This document shows, piece by piece, positions 6,251 to 12,043 of a stretch of DNA of 12,043 bases. The position numbers and the translations under genes are program-made. The stretch covers positions 1-12,043 of the forward strand of contig JAFAGU010000318.1 in assembly GCA_019237595.1 (NCBI GenBank), read 5' to 3'. Under the pieces are notes generated by a model that was not told where the DNA came from, searched no databases, and saw nothing but the letters and a program-made list of their open reading frames with translations. Source of the DNA: Betaproteobacteria bacterium. GTDB taxonomy: Bacteria > Pseudomonadota > Gammaproteobacteria > Burkholderiales > SG8-39. Within the stretch, counting starts at the first letter, position 1; each line of letters starts with the position of its first letter.

Positions 6251-7778
6251 GCTCGCCCGCCTCGCGCGGATCCTCGCCGTGGCGATCCGCTTTGGCCTCT
6301 ACGAGCTCGCGCCCGCGCGGAAAGGTTTCCTCCCGCGCCTCGTGCCGTTTGCCGGCATCGTCTTCGGCGCCGATACGAGCTCGCCGCGCGCCCGGCGGCT
6401 GCGCGAGGCGCTCGAGGCGCTGGGGCCGATCTTCGTCAAGTTCGGCCAGGTGCTTTCCACGCGGCGCGATCTCCTTCCGATCGACATTGCGGACGAGCTC
6501 GCCAAGCTGCAGGACCGGGTGCCGCCCTTCCCGGGCGCGCAGGCGCTCGCGGAGGTGGAACGCTCGCTCGGAAAGCCGCTCGCGGAGCTCTTCTCGTCGT
6601 TCGAGGCCGAGCCCGTCGCAAGCGCCTCGATCGCCCAGGTGCACCTCGCGGTGCTCAAGGACGGGCGGGAGGTCGCGGTCAAGGTGCTGCGCCCGCGCGT
6701 GGAAGCGGAAATCGCCAAGGATGTCGCCCTCCTCGAAACGGCCGCCGCCCTCGTCGAGCGGCTCTGGGCCGAGGGCCGGCGGCTCAAGGCGAGGGAAGTG
6801 GTGGGCGAGTTCGAGCGCCACCTCGAGGAGGAGCTCGACCTCGTGCGCGAGGCGGCGAACGCCAGCCAGCTCGGCCGCAATTTCGCGAAGTCCCCCCTCC
6901 TCGCCGTGCCGCAGATCCACTGGGAGCTCTGCTCGCAACGCGTCATGGTCATGGAGCGCATGCACGGCGTGCCGATCTCGCAGATCGATTCGCTGAAAAA
7001 GGCCGGCGTGGACATTCCCGCGCTCGCGCGAGCCGGCGTGGAGATCTTCTTTACCCAGGTCTTCCGCGACGGCTTCTTCCACGCCGACATGCATCCCGGG
7101 AATATCCTCGTCTCGACCGCGGGCGAGACGAAAGGCCGCTACATCGCGCTCGACTTCGGCATCATGGGCACGCTCACGGAGACGGACAAGAACTACCTCG
7201 CGCAAAATTTCCTCGCGTTCTTCAACCGCGACTATCGCCGCGTCGCGCAGGCGCATCTGGATGCCGGCTGGGTGCCGGCGGGCACGCGCGTCGATGCTTT
7301 CGAAGCGGCGATCCGCGCGGTGTGCGAGCCGATCTTCGCGCGGCCGCTCAAGGACATCTATTTCGGCAAGCTCCTCCTGCGGCTCTTCCAGACTTCCCGG
7401 CGCTTCAACGTCGAGGTGCAGCCGCAGCTCGTCCTCCTGCAGAAGACGCTCCTCAACATCGAAGGCCTGGGGCGCGAGCTCGATCCGGAGCTCGACCTCT
7501 GGAGCACGGCAAAGCCCTTCCTCGAGCGCTGGATGAGCGAGCAGGTGGGCTGGCGGGGCGTGCTGCGCGCGCTTCGCGAGGAGGCGCCCTTCTGGGCGGC
7601 GACGTTGCCGCAGCTTCCCAGGCTCGCGCACCGCGCGCTCTCCGAGGATCGCCTCGCGCCGCTCGAGGCCGCGGTGCATCGCCTCGCCGACGAGGAAGCC
7701 AGGCGGAACGACCTTCTTTCCGCGGCGCTGATCGTCCTCGTCGCGGCGCTCCTCGTTGTGGCGCTCTTCCTCTTCTGA
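6243..7778 (+). CDS. ubiB: Ubiquinone biosynthesis protein UbiB (atypical kinase-like ATPase)
   Basis: 511 residues, normal for the family. UbiB belongs to the ABC1/ADCK/COQ8 group, ATPases of protein-kinase fold that support ubiquinone synthesis at the membrane. Diagnostic motifs are visible: K66-F-G-Q69 of the KxGQ motif, the alanine-rich loop A126-SASIAQVH in place of a glycine loop, the lysine in VAVKVLRP (K147), the catalytic-loop-like H280-ADMHPG-N287 and metal-binding D304-F-G. A single hydrophobic helix at the very C-terminus (LLSAALIVLVAALLVVALFLF region) anchors it; E. coli UbiB has two such segments. I chose the TTG at 6243, giving MGRLARLARILAVAIRFGL, which agrees with the usual UbiB start; the longer open frame back to 5760 is a shadow over ubiJ. 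The next candidate, GTG at 6279, would cut a conserved helix. The 8-bp overlap with ubiJ suggests coupling. Confidence 0.95.
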   Translation: MGRLARLARILAVAIRFGLYELAPARKGFLPRLVPFAGIVFGADTSSPRARRLREALEALGPIFVKFGQVLSTRRDLLPIDIADELAKLQDRVPPFPGAQALAEVERSLGKPLAELFSSFEAEPVASASIAQVHLAVLKDGREVAVKVLRPRVEAEIAKDVALLETAAALVERLWAEGRRLKAREVVGEFERHLEEELDLVREAANASQLGRNFAKSPLLAVPQIHWELCSQRVMVMERMHGVPISQIDSLKKAGVDIPALARAGVEIFFTQVFRDGFFHADMHPGNILVSTAGETKGRYIALDFGIMGTLTETDKNYLAQNFLAFFNRDYRRVAQAHLDAGWVPAGTRVDAFEAAIRAVCEPIFARPLKDIYFGKLLLRLFQTSRRFNVEVQPQLVLLQKTLLNIEGLGRELDPELDLWSTAKPFLERWMSEQVGWRGVLRALREEAPFWAATLPQLPRLAHRALSEDRLAPLEAAVHRLADEEARRNDLLSAALIVLVAALLVVALFLF

Positions 7779-7785
7779 TTAAGAT
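7756..7785 (+). promoter_or_regulatory. Possible promoter of the symporter gene
   Basis: TTGTGG (7756-7761) and TAAGAT (7780-7785) are separated by 18 bases; they match the sigma-70 consensus at 3 of 6 and 4 of 6 positions. The -10 box ends 6 bases before the ATG at 7792, so a transcript would begin at or next to the start codon. No Shine-Dalgarno is visible. It is a weak candidate resting on sequence resemblance. Confidence 0.35.
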
Positions 7786-7791
7786 GCCCGC

Positions 7792-9267
7792 ATGCTGATC
7801 GCCTTCGTGCTTCTCTACCTCGCCGTGACGATCGCCATCGGGCTCTGGGCGGCGAGGCGCGTGCACAACTCCAAGGACTACGTCGTCGCCGGCCGGAGCC
7901 TCCCGCTCTACATGAACACGGCCACCGTGTTCGCGACCTGGTTCGGCGCGGAGAGCGTGCTCTCGGTTTCGGTCGAGTTCTCGAAGAGCGGGCTGGGCGG
8001 GATCATCGCCGATCCCTTCGGCTCGTCCATGTGCCTCGTGATCGTCGCGGTTTTCTTCGCGCGCGCCTTCTACCGCATGGACCTCCTGACGATCGGCGAC
8101 TTCTACCGCAAGCGCTACGGCAAGACCATGGAGCTCGGCACGAGCGTCGTCATCGCGATCTCCTACCTGGGATGGACGGCGGCGCAGCTCACGGCGCTCG
8201 GGCTCGTTTTCTCCACGCTCACGGAGGGGGCCGTCTCGCTCTCGAACGGCATCCTGATCAGCGGCATCGTGGTGCTTGCCTACACCATCTGGGGCGGCAT
8301 GTGGTCGGTCGCCATGACGGATCTTTTCCAGTCGGTGATGATCATCGTCGGCCTGGCGATCGTCGCCTGGGTCGTCGGCGACATGGCGGGCGGCCCGGGC
8401 AAGGTGATCGGCGCCGCCGCCGAGGCGGGAAAGTTCGAATTCTTCCCGAAATCCGATCTGAAGGACTGGCTGGCGTTCATCACCGCCTTCATCACGCTCG
8501 CCATAGGCTCCATCCCGCAGCAGGACATCTTCCAGCGCGTGACTTCCGCGAAGAACGAGCGCACGGCGATCGCCGGGAGCTTCCTCGGCGGGGTCGTGTA
8601 CTTCTCCTTCGTTTTCGTGCCGATCTATATCGTGTGCGCCGCGCTCATGGTGGATCCGGGGCTCTCGAGCCTCCTTTCCGCGGAGGATGCGCGCGACATG
8701 CAGCGCATCCTGCCGAGCTTCATCCTCGAGCACACCCCGATGTGGGTGCGGGTGCTCTTCTTCGGCGCGCTGCTCTCGGCGATCCTCTCGACCGCGAGCG
8801 GCGCGATCATCGCGCCCACGTCGCTCTGCACCGAGAACATCATCCGGCCGCGCTTCCCGCACATGAGCGACCGGCAGTTCCTGCTCACGCTGAGGATCGT
8901 GCTCGTGAGCTTCACGCTCGCGGCGCTCCTCTTCGCGCTCAACTCGAAGCAGACGATGTACGACATGGTGCAGAACGCCTACACGGTGACGCTCGTTGCC
9001 GCGCTGGTGCCGCTCGCGGCCGGCGTCTTCTGGAAGCGGGCCAGCAACACGGGCGCCATCCTCTCCGCCGCTTTCGGCCTCATTGCCTGGCTCATTGCCG
9101 CTTACACGGCGCCCGAGGCCACGGTCCCGCCGGCGCTCGTCGGCCTCGCCTTCTCGCTCTTTGGCATGGTCATCGGCTCGATCCTGCCCAGGGAACATCG
9201 CAGCCCGGCGCACGCCTCCGGCGAGCATCGAGCCGCCCCCACGCACCCGCACGGCAGGCAAGGCTGA
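7792..9267 (+). CDS. Sodium:solute symporter (SSS family), substrate unknown
   Basis: 491-residue inner-membrane transporter, expected to use the sodium gradient to import a small solute. About 13 hydrophobic segments are spread over residues 1-462. SSS features: the N-terminal DYVVAGRSLPLYMNTATVFATWFGAES region, with the loop after TM1; the family signature around residues 164-180 (YTIWGGMWSVAMTDLFQ), and S333-T334 in LLSAILSTASGAIIAPTSL, corresponding to the Na2 sodium-binding Ser/Thr pair described for PutP-type carriers. The substrate cannot be read from the sequence; proline, pantothenate, organic acids or choline-like compounds are all handled by relatives. The C-terminal 27 residues are hydrophilic and contain five histidines. 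The start is the ATG at 7792; another ATG at 7784 is out of frame. The stop TGA overlaps the putative CTG start of the VanZ gene. Confidence 0.9.
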   Translation: MLIAFVLLYLAVTIAIGLWAARRVHNSKDYVVAGRSLPLYMNTATVFATWFGAESVLSVSVEFSKSGLGGIIADPFGSSMCLVIVAVFFARAFYRMDLLTIGDFYRKRYGKTMELGTSVVIAISYLGWTAAQLTALGLVFSTLTEGAVSLSNGILISGIVVLAYTIWGGMWSVAMTDLFQSVMIIVGLAIVAWVVGDMAGGPGKVIGAAAEAGKFEFFPKSDLKDWLAFITAFITLAIGSIPQQDIFQRVTSAKNERTAIAGSFLGGVVYFSFVFVPIYIVCAALMVDPGLSSLLSAEDARDMQRILPSFILEHTPMWVRVLFFGALLSAILSTASGAIIAPTSLCTENIIRPRFPHMSDRQFLLTLRIVLVSFTLAALLFALNSKQTMYDMVQNAYTVTLVAALVPLAAGVFWKRASNTGAILSAAFGLIAWLIAAYTAPEATVPPALVGLAFSLFGMVIGSILPREHRSPAHASGEHRAAPTHPHGRQG

Positions 9268-10358
9268 CCGGTCCGGGCGCCCCTCGCTCGTCGCACGCGG
9301 GCCCCTGGCCGCTCGCGCGGATCCTCTTTGCCGTGTACGTCGTGCTGACGGCCTATGCCTCGCTTTACCCGCTGTCGGGATGGCGGGATCGCGGCGTGCC
9401 GCCCTTCGAATACCTGGTGGCGCCCTGGCCGCGCGCGCCCGGCCTCTTCGATGTGGCGGTCAATGTGGCCGGCTACATGCCTTACGGACTGCTCTGCATG
9501 GCGGCGCTCTATCCGCGGCTCACGGGCGTCGCGGCGCTCGCGGTCTCGGTCGCTTCCGGCACGATGCTCTCCATCCTGATGGAGGCCGCGCAGAACTATT
9601 TGCCGACGCGGTTTTCGTCCAACGTGGACGTCGCGTCGAACGCCGTCGGCGCGGCGCTCGGCGCGCTGCTCGGCCTGCGGCTCGTGCCCTGGCTCATGGA
9701 GCACGGGCCGTTCCGGCGCCTTCGCGCGGCGATCTTCCTGCCGGGCGTTGGCGTCGACGTGGGCCTCGTGCTGATCGGCTTGTGGCTCTTCACGCAGCTC
9801 AACCCGACGACCCTGCTATTCGGCACCGGGGACCTGCGCGATCTGGTTGCCGCGCCCTCCGGCCCGCCGCGTCCTGCCGAATTCTTCGCTTCCGTGGAGG
9901 CCCTCACGGCCGCGGCCAACCTCGTCAGCATTGCGCTGCTCGTTTCCGCGCTCGCGGCGCCGGGCCAGCCGGTGCGCATGCTCTTTGCCGGCGTGGCCGC
10001 GGCGGCGCTGTGCGTGAAGGCGCTCACATTCGCGCTCATGCGCGCCGACGCGTTTGCCTGGATGACACCAGGCGCGCAGGACGGCCTGGTCGCGGGGCTC
10101 GTGATCGCGCTCGCCGCGGTTTCGTTGCCGCGCGTCGCGCGCCTCGGGCTCGCCGCGGTGCTCGTCATGGCGGCGACCGTGCTCGTCAACCTGGTTCCGC
10201 ACAATCCGTACTTCAGCGCGACGCTGCGGGTGTGGCACCAGGGGCACTTCTTCAACTTCAACGGCCTCACCCGCCTCGTTTGCGCGGCCTGGCCTTTTGC
10301 CGTGCTTGCCTACGTGGTCTTCCTCGCCTCGCGCCGTCGCCGCGAAGGCGAGGCATGA
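9264..10358 (+). CDS. VanZ-family integral membrane protein (CTG start proposed)
   Basis: About 364 residues. The first third is a VanZ-like domain: a first membrane helix running ILFAVYVVLTAYASLYPLSGW, then DVAVNVAGYMPYGLL, and the diagnostic Q110-NYLPTRFSSNVD122-VASN126-AVG. The remainder holds further hydrophobic segments and ends NFNGLTRLVCAAWPFAVLAYV, a tail I associate with betaproteobacterial VanZ relatives. VanZ is named from glycopeptide-antibiotic clusters (teicoplanin resistance), but stand-alone members are of unknown function and resistance should not be assumed. No ATG, GTG or TTG lies near the expected start. The CTG at 9264, overlapping the upstream TGA as CTGA with CAGG five bases before it, keeps the whole first helix; GTG at 9333 would cut into it. 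Coding and family are firm, the start is not. Confidence 0.78.
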   Translation: MTGPGAPRSSHAGPWPLARILFAVYVVLTAYASLYPLSGWRDRGVPPFEYLVAPWPRAPGLFDVAVNVAGYMPYGLLCMAALYPRLTGVAALAVSVASGTMLSILMEAAQNYLPTRFSSNVDVASNAVGAALGALLGLRLVPWLMEHGPFRRLRAAIFLPGVGVDVGLVLIGLWLFTQLNPTTLLFGTGDLRDLVAAPSGPPRPAEFFASVEALTAAANLVSIALLVSALAAPGQPVRMLFAGVAAAALCVKALTFALMRADAFAWMTPGAQDGLVAGLVIALAAVSLPRVARLGLAAVLVMAATVLVNLVPHNPYFSATLRVWHQGHFFNFNGLTRLVCAAWPFAVLAYVVFLASRRRREGEA

Positions 10359-10366
10359 GCGCCAAG

Positions 10367-10372
10367 TAAAAT
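10367..10372 (+). promoter_or_regulatory. Possible -10 box before the ferredoxin gene
   Basis: TAAAAT matches the sigma-70 -10 consensus at 5 of 6 positions and is the most AT-rich spot nearby. It ends 6 bases before the ATG at 10379, the same distance as the candidate box of the symporter gene. No convincing -35 element lies 16-18 bases upstream, and no Shine-Dalgarno is present. A leaderless transcript is possible. Confidence 0.35.
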
Positions 10373-10378
10373 TCGCTC

Positions 10379-10687
10379 ATGTCCTATTACGCTCGCCATG
10401 TATTCTTCTGCTGCAACCAGCGCGACGGCAGCCGCCCATGCTGCAACGACAAGGGTGCCTCGCGCCTGCGCGACTACGCGAAGGGCAGGGTGAAGGCGCT
10501 CGGCCTCTCCGGACCCGGGAAGGTGCGCATCAACCAGGCCGGGTGCCTGGATCGATGCGAAGAGGGACCCTGCATCGTGGTCTATCCCGACGCCGTCTGG
10601 TACCACTATGTCGATGAGGCGGACATCGACGAGATCATCGACGAGCACTTGAAGAAGGGCCGCATCGTCGAGCGCTTGCGCATGTGA
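10379..10687 (+). CDS. Thioredoxin-like [2Fe-2S] ferredoxin
   Basis: 102-residue soluble electron-transfer protein of the thioredoxin-fold ferredoxin family (Aquifex Fd4, Azotobacter FeSII/Shethna relatives). Aligning from memory with Aquifex Fd (HVFVC... GSC... TGCMNAC... GPVVVVYPDGVWYG), the cluster ligands here are C11 (HVFFC), C22 (PCC), C56 and C60 (AGCLDRC). The flanking EEGPCIVVYPDAVWYHYVDEADIDEIIDEHL agrees closely. Three extra cysteines, C12, C21 and C65, lie next to the ligands. Its redox partner cannot be told from this window. The ATG at 10379 is clear by the start of the conserved HVFFC strand. The stop TGA at 10685-10687 overlaps the next gene's start as TGATG, so hydrolase translation is probably coupled. 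The 20-base gap upstream contains a possible -10 box. Confidence 0.92.
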   Translation: MSYYARHVFFCCNQRDGSRPCCNDKGASRLRDYAKGRVKALGLSGPGKVRINQAGCLDRCEEGPCIVVYPDAVWYHYVDEADIDEIIDEHLKKGRIVERLRM

Positions 10688-11280
10688 TGAGGCCCGGAAC
10701 CAAGCGGGAATTCGTCGCCGGTCCGGCCGGGAAGATCGAGTGCGCCGTCGATGCCCCTGCAGGCGCGCCGCGCGGGACGGCGCTCATCGCGCATCCGCAT
10801 CCGCTCTATGGCGGCACGCTCGACAACAAGGTCGTCCAGACGCTCGCCCGCGCGTTCCTCGAGCTGGGATACGCCGCGTGGCGGCCGAATTTCCGCGGCG
10901 TCGGGACAAGCGAAGGCCGCTACGACGAGGGCAACGGCGAAGTCGAGGATCTCCTCGCCGTCTATCGGCATCTCGCCGAAGCGAAAATCGTTCTCGCCGG
11001 GTTCTCCTTCGGCGCCGCCATGCAGGCGAGGCTCGTGCAGAGGGCGCCCTGCGAGCGGCTCGTGCTCGTCGCCCCGGCGGTGAAGAATTTCCCGGCGCCG
11101 CCCGTGCCCGCGAACACGCTTGTCATCCATGGCGAGCGCGACGAGACGGTCCCGCTCGGCGACGTCCTCGACTGGGCGAGGCCGCAGGACCTCCCGGTCG
11201 TCGTCGTGCCCGGCGGAGAGCATTTCTTCCATCAGCGCCTGCCCATCCTGCGCGGCATCGTGACCTCGAACTGGAAATGA
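10687..11280 (+). CDS. Small alpha/beta hydrolase (COG2945-type)
   Basis: 197-residue alpha/beta-hydrolase-fold protein. The catalytic triad can be read: nucleophile S107 in GFSFGAA, acid D152 in HGERDETVP, and H179 in GGEHFFH. An early HPHPLYGGTLDNKVV segment (oxyanion region) and RPNFRGVGTSEG are typical of the small COG2945-type hydrolases found widely in proteobacteria. There is no lid domain and no signal peptide, so it is probably a cytosolic esterase or thioesterase-like enzyme of unknown substrate. I prefer the ATG at 10687 (TGATG overlap with the ferredoxin stop); a GTG at 10684 directly before it would add one residue. The end overlaps the ABC ATPase start as ATGA, making a tightly coupled ferredoxin-hydrolase-ATPase string. 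Confidence 0.87.
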   Translation: MRPGTKREFVAGPAGKIECAVDAPAGAPRGTALIAHPHPLYGGTLDNKVVQTLARAFLELGYAAWRPNFRGVGTSEGRYDEGNGEVEDLLAVYRHLAEAKIVLAGFSFGAAMQARLVQRAPCERLVLVAPAVKNFPAPPVPANTLVIHGERDETVPLGDVLDWARPQDLPVVVVPGGEHFFHQRLPILRGIVTSNWK

Positions 11281-12043
11281 CGGCTGCCAGCGGCGCGGCC
11301 CTCGCCGCCTCCGGGCTGCGCAAGTCTTTCGGCCAAGTGGAGGTCGTTCGCGGCGTGGACCTCGAGGTGAGGCGAGGCGAATGCTTCGGGCTGCTAGGGC
11401 CGAACGGTGCCGGAAAGACGACGACGCTTCGCCTGTGCCTTGGCCTCACCGTTCCAGATGGCGGAAGCATTTCGCTCCTCGGCGAGCCGGTGCCAGCGCG
11501 CGCGCGCGAGGCTCGCGCGCGCGTGGGCGTCGTGCCCCAGTTTGACAGTCTCGACCCGGACTTCACCGTCGCCGAAAACCTGCTCGTCTTTGGCCGGTAC
11601 TTCGGCGTCCCTTCGGACGAGGTGGCGCGGCGCACCGGCCGGCTGCTCGAATTTGCCGGCCTCGAAGGGCGCTCGGGAGCACGCATCGACGCGCTCTCGG
11701 GCGGGATGAAGCGCCGCCTCACGCTCGCCCGTTCCCTCGTGAACGAGCCGGAACTGCTCTTCATGGACGAGCCGACGACCGGCCTCGACCCCCAGGCGCG
11801 CCATCTCATCTGGGAGCGGCTGCGCAGGCTCACCGCCGAGGGAAAAACGCTCGTCCTCACGACTCACGCCATGGAGGAGGCGGAGCGGCTGTGCGACCGG
11901 CTGGCGATCATGGATCGCGGCGTCATCATCGCCCACGGATCGCCGCGCGAGCTCGTCGCCCGGCACATCGAGCCGCACGTCGTGGAAGTGCGCGGGCCCG
12001 GGCACGAAGCCTGGATGGAAGAGGCCCGCGTGCTCAGCCGGCG
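11277..12043 (+). CDS. NodI-like ABC transporter ATP-binding protein, 3' end missing
   Basis: ATPase subunit of an ABC-2 type exporter, starting at the ATG at 11277 (ATGA overlap) and open through the window edge, so 255 complete codons are visible. All nucleotide-binding elements are in place: Walker A G41-PNGAGKT-48, Q-loop Q88, signature L140-SGGM, Walker B L160-LFMDEP-166, D-loop at 169-171 (GLD) and switch H197. The stretches TTTLRLCLGLT, VGVVPQFDSLDPDFTV and ENLLVFGRYFG are very like NodI of rhizobia and its non-symbiotic betaproteobacterial relatives. A NodJ-like permease would be expected just downstream, outside this window. NodI/NodJ export lipochitin oligosaccharides in rhizobia; nothing here indicates nodulation, and the cargo in this organism is unknown. 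A general DrrA-type drug or glycolipid exporter is the alternative reading. Confidence 0.88.
   Translation, partial: MTAASGAALAASGLRKSFGQVEVVRGVDLEVRRGECFGLLGPNGAGKTTTLRLCLGLTVPDGGSISLLGEPVPARAREARARVGVVPQFDSLDPDFTVAENLLVFGRYFGVPSDEVARRTGRLLEFAGLEGRSGARIDALSGGMKRRLTLARSLVNEPELLFMDEPTTGLDPQARHLIWERLRRLTAEGKTLVLTTHAMEEAERLCDRLAIMDRGVIIAHGSPRELVARHIEPHVVEVRGPGHEAWMEEARVLSR

Noticed and set aside
6027..7679. 550-residue open frame on the - strand opposite ubiJ-ubiB
   Set aside because: Low-complexity Arg/Glu/Leu/His composition; the opposite strand encodes clear UbiJ and UbiB motifs.
7453..9261. 602-residue open frame on the - strand opposite ubiB and the symporter
   Set aside because: Spans two real genes on the + strand and reads as charged low-complexity sequence; a typical high-GC shadow.
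8031..9263. Upstream continuation of the VanZ-like frame through the symporter gene
   Set aside because: Overlaps the symporter in another frame and is Arg/His-rich low-complexity sequence; real similarity begins only after about 9300.
9264..10358. Glycopeptide-antibiotic resistance because of the VanZ domain
   Set aside because: No other van genes are present and stand-alone VanZ relatives are widespread with unknown function.
11277..12043. Symbiotic nodulation locus because of the NodI-like ATPase
   Set aside because: No nodA, nodB, nodC or nod box is visible; NodI-like ATPases occur in many non-symbiotic betaproteobacteria.
1..12043. Mobile elements, CRISPR, tRNA or rRNA
   Set aside because: I read for transposase or integrase motifs, direct-repeat arrays, tRNA-like cloverleaves and rRNA segments and saw none; coding genes fill almost the whole window.

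Overview
The window is very GC-rich (roughly 70 %), densely packed, and every supported gene reads on the + strand. Gene content and order point to a betaproteobacterium: a DUF2782 protein, ChoK-type homoserine kinase, a BPSS1780-type membrane protein, DUF971-ubiE, a Tim44-like protein, ubiJ-ubiB, and a NodI-type ABC ATPase. I cannot assign a genus. I see no insertion sequence, phage gene, CRISPR array, tRNA or rRNA; this is mostly chromosomal housekeeping DNA.

Layout. (1) About 1-3645: the 3' part of a secreted DUF2782 protein, thrB (TTG start), a polytopic BPSS1780-type protein (TTG start in a TTGA overlap) and a 538-residue protein with a complete PilZ c-di-GMP-binding consensus near its C-terminus. 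(2) 3647-5594: DUF971 protein, ubiE and an exported or membrane-anchored Tim44-like protein. (3) 5595-5686: the only real intergenic gap, with two perfect stem-loops; the second has terminator form and ends two bases before the ubiJ start. (4) 5687-7778: ubiJ and ubiB, overlapping by 8 bp. (5) 7792-10358: a sodium:solute symporter and a VanZ-family membrane protein that appears to start on CTG inside a CTGA overlap. (6) 10379-12043: a thioredoxin-fold [2Fe-2S] ferredoxin, a small alpha/beta hydrolase and a NodI-like ABC ATPase cut off by the window edge. No gene-free stretch exceeds 92 bases.

How the genes work together. ubiE, ubiJ and ubiB all serve ubiquinone biosynthesis: UbiE is the C-methyltransferase, UbiJ carries an SCP2 lipid-binding fold, and UbiB is an ATPase-type accessory factor. 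thrB commits homoserine to threonine. The ATGA, TTGA, CTGA and TGATG junctions suggest translational coupling in most of the window. The likely breaks in transcription are the terminator before ubiJ and two -10-like boxes, each exactly 6 nt before the ATG of the symporter and ferredoxin genes.

No clearly new multi-gene system is visible. The best leads are the PilZ-type protein with a large unassigned N-terminal region, the terminator abutting ubiJ, the possible leaderless promoters, and the altered SAM-binding motif of UbiE.
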